Source: Candidatus Moraniibacteriota bacterium
GTDB lineage: Bacteria > Patescibacteriota > Minisyncoccia > JAHIHE01 > DAOVOJ01
Direction of reading: 5' to 3'
Length of the DNA: 36,023 nucleotides
Assembly (NCBI GenBank): GCA_030629775.1
Contig: DAOVOJ010000003.1
Location: 1 to 36,023 of the forward strand
A model generated the notes under the pieces. That model was not told where the DNA came from, searched no databases, and saw nothing but the letters and a program-made list of their open reading frames with translations. Positions 28,415-36,023 of the stretch are shown here, piece after piece (within the stretch, counting starts at the first letter, position 1; each line of letters begins with the position of its first letter). The position numbers were made by a program, and so were the translations under genes.

Positions 28415-28590
28415 GAAAAGTGAATAACAATTAATGGCCTAAACCTCGGGCTTTTTGTCTGAGGCATGGTTTAAATCCACTGTGACATAAAGACGGTTTC
28501 CCGTCTTTGCCATCATGTCACAGTGGTTGCTACTCGAAAGGGTAGTAGGTAACTCCGCGAGGATTACTGGTGAAGCGGGGGACCTTTTTT
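28415..28590 (+). ncRNA. Candidate structured RNA / riboswitch-like leader ending in an intrinsic terminator
   Basis: Stems TAAACC/GGTTTA, CCACTGTGACAT/ATGTCACAGTGG enclosing AAAGACGG/CCGTCTTT, CTACTC-GAAA-GGGTAG, and terminator GGTaaCTCCGC...GCGGGGgACC-TTTTTT. Confidence 0.7.
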
Positions 28591-28651
28591 GATGGAAAAG
28601 TTTCAGAAGCGTTATTAAATCATTAAATATTTTATTCTTAACATTAAAAAT

Positions 28652-29923
28652 ATGAAAAAACTTATCGCATTGTTAGTAATCGTATCATTTTTGATAATTC
28701 CGTCAGCTTCATACAAAGTTAATGCTAATATTTGTAATTTTTCACCTGGTATGGAAGGAGAAGCGCTAGATAATTGTTTAAGGGAACAAAGAAGACAAGA
28801 TCAAATAGCAAGGGATCAATTAATAGCCGATGCAGAAAATGCTCAAGAATTTTATGAAATTAAAATAGCTTATTTTTATAAACTAGATGGTCTTGAAAAG
28901 CAACTTGATGTATTTGACACTAATGGTCAATGTCGTTTTAGTAGCACAGATTGTTTACAAAGTATGAGGATTCCTTCTAATCCAACTACCTTAGGCGCTA
29001 ATGTTTTTTTAAATTTTATGGAAAATAAAGAAAAATGTTTTGATCATCTTTCACAATGTATAGCAAAAAAAATGGCTAATACTCAAACCCAACAACCCAT
29101 AAAAACTGATGATCAAATATGTAGTGAAAAATTTGGTCCAAATTGGAAATGGGATGGCGTTGCATATTGTGTTTGTAAAGATGGTTATACACAAAAAAAT
29201 GGAGACTGTGTTAGTTACGATCAAGCATGTAATATTTCATATCCTAATACAAAGTTTCTAAAAATTGATAATGTCGATGGTCATAGAATATGTGATTGTA
29301 AAAATGGTTATGTGTGGAATAAGCAAAGAACAGGTTGTATTATTGCGCCAGTTGTTCCAGTAAAAACAAATGATCAGATTTGTAGTGATACATACGGAAT
29401 AAATAGTAATTGGAATGGCACTAAAAACGATAATGGTGGTTTAATCTGTGATTGCAAAACTGGTTATGAATGGAATTATAACCAAACAGCTTGTATTAAG
29501 AAAGAAATAATAATACCTCCAAAAGTTAAGGGTGTAAGTGAGAACAATAATTTTTCCATTCCCGAAGGCGCTCTTATCCGAGCAACAAACGGAATTGATA
29601 TTTATATCGTCAAATATGTTGGCACAAAGAAATTCAAACGACTGATTTTAAGCCCATCTGTTTTTAATAATTATGGTCATTTGAGATGGGAGGATGTAAT
29701 GGATGTTGATTGGACAACGCTTAATTCTTTTGCTACTTCCGATCTAGTCCGTGCCGTAGGCGATGATAAAATTTACAGATTATATTCACAGGGCGACAAA
29801 GGACAAAAACGGATGATAAAAAATAATAGCGTTCTAGCGAGATTAGGATTTGATCCCGATTCTATTTATGAAATAAACAGGTTTGATAGAGAATCCTATT
29901 TAAAGGGTCTGGATTTAGAGTAA
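28652..29923 (+). CDS. Secreted Cys-rich (EGF-like) protein with C-terminal repeated beta domain typical of CPR surface proteins
   Basis: Signal peptide; three CxC..GY...C modules; C-term GALIRATNGIDIYIVKYVGTKKFKRLILSPSVFNNYGHLRWEDV. Confidence 0.7.
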   Translation: MKKLIALLVIVSFLIIPSASYKVNANICNFSPGMEGEALDNCLREQRRQDQIARDQLIADAENAQEFYEIKIAYFYKLDGLEKQLDVFDTNGQCRFSSTDCLQSMRIPSNPTTLGANVFLNFMENKEKCFDHLSQCIAKKMANTQTQQPIKTDDQICSEKFGPNWKWDGVAYCVCKDGYTQKNGDCVSYDQACNISYPNTKFLKIDNVDGHRICDCKNGYVWNKQRTGCIIAPVVPVKTNDQICSDTYGINSNWNGTKNDNGGLICDCKTGYEWNYNQTACIKKEIIIPPKVKGVSENNNFSIPEGALIRATNGIDIYIVKYVGTKKFKRLILSPSVFNNYGHLRWEDVMDVDWTTLNSFATSDLVRAVGDDKIYRLYSQGDKGQKRMIKNNSVLARLGFDPDSIYEINRFDRESYLKGLDLE

Positions 29924-29941
29924 AGTTTAAGAATAATTATA

Positions 29942-31156
29942 TTGACCATGAATGATACTTCAGAAAAAAATAAAAACGACGACAAAAATCTTGCAAGATT
30001 TGTATTCCGCTACCTCACATTGCTTTTGTTTGTTGTGATTATTATATTATTTTTTTATAGTCCTCAAGATGTTCCTGAGCAAAAAAAGATTTCCTCTGTG
30101 TTATTTGTAGAAAAAGTTTTTAGCTCTAATACTTGTAATGAATTTATATCTTTTTTTGACGGTGAAGCAAAAAAAATAGTTGCAGATGATATAGGGTTAG
30201 ATGATATTGAAGAGTGTGATAAAGAAAGAAAAGAAAATATTGAAGAATTTAGTAATTTAAGTTGTAACGAAATTGATAAAAAAGATTTAAATTTAGATTA
30301 TATTGATTTGGGAGTTGATATGCCTATTTTTTCTGATGTGGTTTACTGTATAGACACGGAAGAAGATAATGAAGGAATTTTTTTCTTTCTAAATTATAAT
30401 GGATCGAAAAAAACATATAAAATAGTAAATGGGGGAGGAAATATTGAGAAAGAAGTTAAGTTAAGAAGAAAAGAAGAAGAAATAAGGAATAAGGAAATTG
30501 AAGCAAGAAAAAATACTACTAATCCTGCTTATCTGATTTCGCCAGAGTTGTTTGTAATAGACGAAAGAAACATAATCTCCGATCTTCCAGATGATGATAA
30601 ATCGGTTTGGGTTGAAGAAGTTATAGACGAGAATACTATAAGAGTTTCGTATATTATTCTGAAAGGTGGCGAAAATATTATAACTTTTGCAACAGTCAGT
30701 TTATATGGTATAGGAAAAACTCAATCTGAATGTTTTAAGGGGGAAGCTATAAAATTTTTGAAAAAGTTTATTGAGCATAAGTATATTTATTTGTCTGGAG
30801 GATATAATTATTTTCCTAAAAAAACATATCCAAAAGTACCAGAAAAATTTTTATTAAAATATGTAAGGATATGGAAACAGGATGTCAATGTCTCAATTAT
30901 TAGTAAATTGCATTCAAGCATAACGGATAATGAGAATGAGATAGAAGTAAATGCAGCTATAGTTTACTTGGGTTATGGTATGCCAACGCGCTATTATCCT
31001 AGTTTTCTTTTGACAAGATTGGCGGGAGAGAATGAATGTTACTATTTAGATTCTGCCGAATCCATCAAATTAAGAGGAAGTCTTGAAAATATGGAAGAAT
31101 TCGCAAAAGTCGCAAAAAGAGGATTTTGGGCTGACAATGTTTGTAATGAAAATTAA
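29942..31156 (+). CDS. Membrane-anchored protein with SNase-like C-terminal domain
   Basis: N-terminal TM; ENTIRVSYI...VSLYGIGKTQSECFKGEAIKFLKKFIEHKYIYLSG...LARLAGENE..AKVAKRGFWADN pattern resembles staphylococcal-nuclease folds. Confidence 0.5.
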   Translation: MTMNDTSEKNKNDDKNLARFVFRYLTLLLFVVIIILFFYSPQDVPEQKKISSVLFVEKVFSSNTCNEFISFFDGEAKKIVADDIGLDDIEECDKERKENIEEFSNLSCNEIDKKDLNLDYIDLGVDMPIFSDVVYCIDTEEDNEGIFFFLNYNGSKKTYKIVNGGGNIEKEVKLRRKEEEIRNKEIEARKNTTNPAYLISPELFVIDERNIISDLPDDDKSVWVEEVIDENTIRVSYIILKGGENIITFATVSLYGIGKTQSECFKGEAIKFLKKFIEHKYIYLSGGYNYFPKKTYPKVPEKFLLKYVRIWKQDVNVSIISKLHSSITDNENEIEVNAAIVYLGYGMPTRYYPSFLLTRLAGENECYYLDSAESIKLRGSLENMEEFAKVAKRGFWADNVCNEN

Positions 31157-31187
31157 AAGAATACTAACAAATAATAATTCACCCCAT

Positions 31188-32018
31188 ATGAAACTAATCT
31201 CTCCCAAACTCAAAAAAGTCATAAAAACAATTATCATTATATTTCTTATTATAACGGCGTTTTCTTTTTGGACGGAACAATACTATCTGCTTTTTGAAGA
31301 CGGCTGGGAAGAAGAAAAGTCTTGTAATGTCTCCAACATAAAACTTCAGGGTGACTTAATAACCTATATTTCCAACGAAGGCAAGAACGAATACGACGAT
31401 CTTCTTTGGGATGAAATTGCTTCGGAAGATATTGTTAGGGCTATTGAAAAAGCGGAGAAAGATGATCATATTAAAGCAATCATTTTAGAAATAGATTCAT
31501 TTGGCGGATATCCCGTCGCTAGTGAGGAAGTGGCTAACGCATTGAAAAGAGCCAAGAAACCAACCATTGCTTTAATTAGGGAATATGGAACTTCTGGCGC
31601 TTATTACGCTGCCACCGGCGCTGACATGATTTTCGCCTCCCAAAATTCCGATGTTGGCAGTATAGGAGTGACTATGTCATATCTCGACCACGCCGAGGAA
31701 AATAAAAAAGACGGGCTAACTTATAACCAACTAAGCGTTGGTAAATTCAAGGACGCGGGAAATTCAGATAAACCTTTAACTCCCGAAGAAAAAGAATTGT
31801 TTATGCGCGACATTAATATCCTCCACGAAAATTTTATCAAAGCCGTCGCTGATAATCGCAATTTGGATATTGAAAAAGTAAGGCAACTCGCCGACGGCTC
31901 CACTATACTTGGCTTAATGGCTTTAGAAAATAATCTCATAGACAAAATCGGCGGGAGATATGAAGTTGAGGAATATTTAAAAGAAAAGCTTGGTGGGGAT
32001 ATTGAAATTTGTCGGTAG
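31188..32018 (+). CDS. sppA: Signal peptide peptidase SppA (S49)
   Basis: AIILEIDSFGGYPVASEEVANALKRAKKPTIALIREYGTSGAYYAATGADMIFASQNSDVGSIGV. Confidence 0.9.
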   Translation: MKLISPKLKKVIKTIIIIFLIITAFSFWTEQYYLLFEDGWEEEKSCNVSNIKLQGDLITYISNEGKNEYDDLLWDEIASEDIVRAIEKAEKDDHIKAIILEIDSFGGYPVASEEVANALKRAKKPTIALIREYGTSGAYYAATGADMIFASQNSDVGSIGVTMSYLDHAEENKKDGLTYNQLSVGKFKDAGNSDKPLTPEEKELFMRDINILHENFIKAVADNRNLDIEKVRQLADGSTILGLMALENNLIDKIGGRYEVEEYLKEKLGGDIEICR

Positions 32019-32074
32019 ATTATGAAAAATTAATTTATTTTTTAATAAGTTTTAATCAATTAATCAAAACAATT

Positions 32075-35000
32075 ATGAACAAGAAAACTCTGAAAAAATC
32101 CTTAGCGGGATTTATGGTCGTGGCAATTTTATTGCCAGTATTATCTTTAATGATAACGGTGTCGCCTGTTTTGGCTTATGAGGAATATCAAGAAAATGGC
32201 AACACTTATATTTTTGGAGAAATTACCGAGAATACTATCTGGACATTAGAAGATAGCCCCTACATTGTAACGGGAAATATAACAGTAGCGGAAAACAAAA
32301 TATTGACTGTTGAGCCGGGAGCGGAAATAAGATTTGACGGGTGGTATCAAATAAATGTTAAAGGAACGCTAAATGCTGTTGGAGAAAAAGAAAATTATAT
32401 TACTGTTACTTCTAATTGGGATAGTCCTTATGTTGGAAGCTGGGAAGGAATAAAATTGGATAGTTCAAGTGAAAATAATGTGATTCAATACGCTGTGATA
32501 GAATATGCCAATATTGGTATTGAGAATAATTACTATTCTTGTGCTCAAAATTTAACTGTTGAAAATTCAATATTTAATAATCTTCGTTATGGCATAATAC
32601 AATGCAAGGGGCTTATCTCTAATAATTATTTTATTAATGTTAACACAGCGTTTGATAGTTCTCGCGAGTGTGAAATTACCGATAATTATATTTCTGGCAG
32701 TACAAATGTTTTTCATTATCCATCTTCTGAAACTATTATTCATTCTAATAATATAGTCAATTACAATCCCACAAACCAGAATGGCTCACACTTAGTTTAT
32801 CACGGTGATAATGAAAATTTGGACGCGACAAATAATTATTGGGGAACTACTGACGAAAATTATATTGACGCTAATATTTGGGATAAGGATAATGATTCAT
32901 GGTTAGGAGAAGTAGTTTATAAACCCTATGCTGATTCTCTTATCACTTTTAATTTAACTGAACCAAGCGATGATATTTTATTTGAAAATGTAAGCAATCC
33001 AGCCGAAACTACTTTTAGCTGGAATCCGATAAATGGTCCAGGAGATATTTTGGATTATTACGAACTTTATATTGACGGTGAACTTAAAGAAACAGATATT
33101 GCTGGAACTGATATTGACTATGACATTTCTTCACTGTCAGACGGTTATCATTCTTGGTATGTTGTGGCAGTGAATAGTGACGGCAATAGTTATAAATCAA
33201 ACAATGTTTTTGGGTTTAATGTTAATATTCGCACTCCGCATACTCCGATTGCCAATCCAGCAGGCGGATGGTATTTTGAGGATCAATATATTACTCTAAG
33301 TTCCAATGACGAGAATAATATTATTAGATATACTTTAGACGGAAGCGAGCCCACAGAAGAAACTTTGTCTGAATATACTTCCCCGATTTCTATAACAGCA
33401 GTTGAAGAAGATTCTATTATTCTAAAAGCTAAAGCGTGGAATAGTGAAGGCAAAAGTAGTCTGATTATGACTGAAGAATATCAGTTTGATTTAACTCCAC
33501 CAGAGGATGTGATATTTGACCTTCAAGGTGGCGTTTATGAAAATCATGTAATTGTCTCTCTATCTTCTGGAGGAAGCGATGAAATCAGATATACCACCAA
33601 TGAAACTGAGCCGAATGAATTGTCAGCTTTATATACAGAACCAATTGCTATAAATAATTCCACTGTCTTAAAAGCGAAAGCGTGGGATGAAGTTGGAAAT
33701 AGCAGTGAGATAATAACAGAAGTTTATAATATTACTGCATGGCATGGTGGAGGTGGTGGTAGTTCGCCTGGCGGTGGAGGCGGAGCTGGATATTCTCCCA
33801 TAGAAATAACAGTGGATAGTTTAAAGACTGACGATACCACGCCTGAATTGACTGGAACAATAAATAACAATGATGCCACAATAACGGTGGCAATAGCTGG
33901 GAATGAATATAGTGCTACTAATAATAGTGATGGAACATGGACATTATCAGATAATATGATAAGCGAGTTATGCATAGGAATATACGATGTTAGAGTTAGA
34001 GCTTCTATAAGTATTGATTATGTTTATGGTTATGGAACTGATGATACAACAAATGAATTGACAATTAAATCAGATGAAGAAAATCCGCCTTATGCGGTGG
34101 CGATAGACAATCAGAAAAACGCTAGACCAGTTTCGGGAGTGGATGAAGCGGATGTCGTTTACGAATTTCCAGTGGAGGGAAGCATTACCAGATTTATGGC
34201 GATTTATAATCCAGACAGCGGAATTGATTCTTCCACTGAAATAGGACCTGTAAGATCAGCAAGACCATATTTCGCGCGGACAGCCAGCGAGCATGAAGCG
34301 ATTTACGCTCACGCAGGCGGTATTCCTGATGCCTTATCTGGTTTGAGCAATCACGAATATAGCGTTTATAATTTAGACGCTTTGTATGGCGGCGGCGATT
34401 ATTTTTGGAGAGATGAAACTAGAGACGCGCCGCACAACCTTTATACTTCCATAGAAAAGCTAAACAATTTTAGAGATGAATTTGAGCTTGGAACTGGAAC
34501 ATTTACTCAGCCATGGATTTTTTCTGATAATCCTTCTTCAATGGAAGGTATAGGATTTGATCAAGCTGAAGTGGAAGTGGAATACACTAATATAAATTAC
34601 AATGTGAAATGGGTTTACGATGATACGGATGGCGTTTATTACAGGCAAACTTACGAAGACGGAAGTTATCAAGATTATATAGACATAAATGACAATCATG
34701 TGTCAACTACAAATCTTGCTATTCAGTATGCGTTTACTAATCCGTTTACAGAAATGTCACAAATGGAGGGAGTTGCATTACTGTGCAGAGAAGGGAAATG
34801 TAGTAATGGAAAATGGAAAAAAGATAATACGGATAGCAATGTAAAATTTTATCTAAGCGGTAGCGAAGAATTTGAATTTAAGACAGGCAAGCTTTGGATA
34901 AATATAGCGGATGCAACCGATGCTCCTCTACCTGCGCCCATTACCAATGTAACAGTAGAAAATGTTAGCGCTGGAGATGAACTGAGGTTGAAAATAAATT

Positions 35001-35707
35001 GGGTTAATCCGTCAAATGAAGACTTAACAAAAATATTTATTTGTCGTTCAAATATTTTTTCTAATGATATGTGGCAATGCGGTTTGGCTGAAAATCTAAA
35101 AGGAGTGTTAGATAATTCTATTGAGAATAATTATATTACTCCCGATTCTACAAGCATTATTGACAATTATCGATTAGTAGAAGGGGCCACTTATTACTAT
35201 CGGTTATACGCATTTGACACTTTGGAAAATATTTATGATGAGTGGGGATATAATCCTGAGTGGTCCGAAGAAGCCAGTGGAATTCCTTTGTATGATCAAC
35301 CAATAGAATCTGGGATCAGAATTGATGATATCACTTGGATTAAAAATTTTGGCACAACTAATGATACTTATACAGACGGCTGGAAAATAAAGTTTGATAT
35401 TACGGTAAATGATCCCGAAGAAAACCAGTTAAAGTTTAAGATGAGTGATTGGACTTCTGATTCAAACATTATAGCGACCATTGGAAATACAAAAATTTCT
35501 TTGAATAATCTTGATACTGAAGTTGATATCTTAAACGCTACAAGCATGGGAACTGAATATGGCGATATGAATCCTTTGACTATTTCTGATATAAATCCTT
35601 CTATGGATAAAACTCAAGCGAGTTTCTATGTCTGGATAAAATTGCCAACGAGTACAGTCGCTGGGAACTATCGCGCGAGCTATAGAATTCAAACTTTAAC
35701 TCAATAA
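32075..35707 (+). CDS. Large exported multidomain protein: beta-helix, CHB_HEX_C-like repeats, Gly-rich linker, DUF3048-like domain
   Basis: Signal peptide; NIWTLEDSPYIVTGNITVAENKILTVEPGAEIRF; two IRYT(L/T)(D/N)GSEP-type modules; GGGGGSSPGGGGGAG; AIDNQKNARPVSGVDEADVVYEFPVEGSITRFMAIY (DUF3048). Confidence 0.75.
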   Translation: MNKKTLKKSLAGFMVVAILLPVLSLMITVSPVLAYEEYQENGNTYIFGEITENTIWTLEDSPYIVTGNITVAENKILTVEPGAEIRFDGWYQINVKGTLNAVGEKENYITVTSNWDSPYVGSWEGIKLDSSSENNVIQYAVIEYANIGIENNYYSCAQNLTVENSIFNNLRYGIIQCKGLISNNYFINVNTAFDSSRECEITDNYISGSTNVFHYPSSETIIHSNNIVNYNPTNQNGSHLVYHGDNENLDATNNYWGTTDENYIDANIWDKDNDSWLGEVVYKPYADSLITFNLTEPSDDILFENVSNPAETTFSWNPINGPGDILDYYELYIDGELKETDIAGTDIDYDISSLSDGYHSWYVVAVNSDGNSYKSNNVFGFNVNIRTPHTPIANPAGGWYFEDQYITLSSNDENNIIRYTLDGSEPTEETLSEYTSPISITAVEEDSIILKAKAWNSEGKSSLIMTEEYQFDLTPPEDVIFDLQGGVYENHVIVSLSSGGSDEIRYTTNETEPNELSALYTEPIAINNSTVLKAKAWDEVGNSSEIITEVYNITAWHGGGGGSSPGGGGGAGYSPIEITVDSLKTDDTTPELTGTINNNDATITVAIAGNEYSATNNSDGTWTLSDNMISELCIGIYDVRVRASISIDYVYGYGTDDTTNELTIKSDEENPPYAVAIDNQKNARPVSGVDEADVVYEFPVEGSITRFMAIYNPDSGIDSSTEIGPVRSARPYFARTASEHEAIYAHAGGIPDALSGLSNHEYSVYNLDALYGGGDYFWRDETRDAPHNLYTSIEKLNNFRDEFELGTGTFTQPWIFSDNPSSMEGIGFDQAEVEVEYTNINYNVKWVYDDTDGVYYRQTYEDGSYQDYIDINDNHVSTTNLAIQYAFTNPFTEMSQMEGVALLCREGKCSNGKWKKDNTDSNVKFYLSGSEEFEFKTGKLWINIADATDAPLPAPITNVTVENVSAGDELRLKINWVNPSNEDLTKIFICRSNIFSNDMWQCGLAENLKGVLDNSIENNYITPDSTSIIDNYRLVEGATYYYRLYAFDTLENIYDEWGYNPEWSEEASGIPLYDQPIESGIRIDDITWIKNFGTTNDTYTDGWKIKFDITVNDPEENQLKFKMSDWTSDSNIIATIGNTKISLNNLDTEVDILNATSMGTEYGDMNPLTISDINPSMDKTQASFYVWIKLPTSTVAGNYRASYRIQTLTQ

Positions 35708-35711
35708 ATAT

Positions 35712-36023
35712 ATGATAATGAAAAATTTAAAAAGTATTATTGCCGTTTGTTTTCTTTCCCTATTGCTTCCTGTTATTGCCTGCGCTTCAGAATCGGAAGA
35801 AGGATTTCTTAATCCCGGACAGGAAAATATTGAAGCTCAGCCGTCAGATATTGAAGCTATTGCTGAAAATCCAACTCCTCCTACTATTCCTCAAAATACT
35901 GGCGGAGGCGGTGGCGGAGGATATACTCCTCCAATAAGCCAAGCGGCCAATAATGTTCCTTTAAAAATCTCATCCTCTCAAAAAGGAACGCTGAACCAAA
36001 ATCTAAACAATAAAAATAAAGTA
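35712..36023 (+). CDS. Exported Gly-rich-linker protein, 3' truncated by window
   Basis: MIMKNLKSIIAVCFLSLLLPVIACASESEEGFL...TGGGGGGGYTPPISQAANN, open to the window edge. Confidence 0.6.
   Translation, partial: MIMKNLKSIIAVCFLSLLLPVIACASESEEGFLNPGQENIEAQPSDIEAIAENPTPPTIPQNTGGGGGGGYTPPISQAANNVPLKISSSQKGTLNQNLNNKNKV

Noticed and set aside
28415-28590. attR site or tRNA remnant at the right of the element
   Set aside because: No match to the tRNA-Glu 3' end; the structure is better explained as a terminated structured RNA

Overview
AT-rich window from a probable Patescibacteria/CPR (Parcubacteria-like) genome; the lineage is inferred from gene style, not searched. The left ~17.7 kb is mostly core chromosome: a partial GT39-type glycosyltransferase, a SemiSWEET, lon, a SprT/WLM-like metalloprotease, mnmA, a VirB2-like membrane protein, gyrB, a threonine-synthase-like enzyme, murJ, and a dcw cluster (mraZ, rsmH, ftsL-like, ftsI, Mur-ligase-like). 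A tRNA-Glu(CTC) at 17661-17732 is abutted by a large serine recombinase whose ORF ends inside the tRNA. This marks the left end of an integrated element with a CHC2/TOPRIM primase-helicase, small DUF proteins, a SymE-like protein, a Walker-less ComM-like miniature, a putative recombination protein and a membrane-anchored UvrD-like helicase. The right ~7.5 kb encodes exported or surface proteins, SppA and a large DUF3048 fusion. The most notable observations are: (1) palindromic repeat families that have invaded protein-coding genes in frame (mnmA; the Mur-ligase P-loop, twice); (2) a ~175-nt structured RNA candidate with its own promoter and intrinsic terminator at 28415-28590; (3) a ComM-derived protein lacking its AAA+ core; (4) a serine-recombinase/tRNA junction with a terminator-like hairpin in the recombinase leader. 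All family calls come from reading motifs; no database searches were run.
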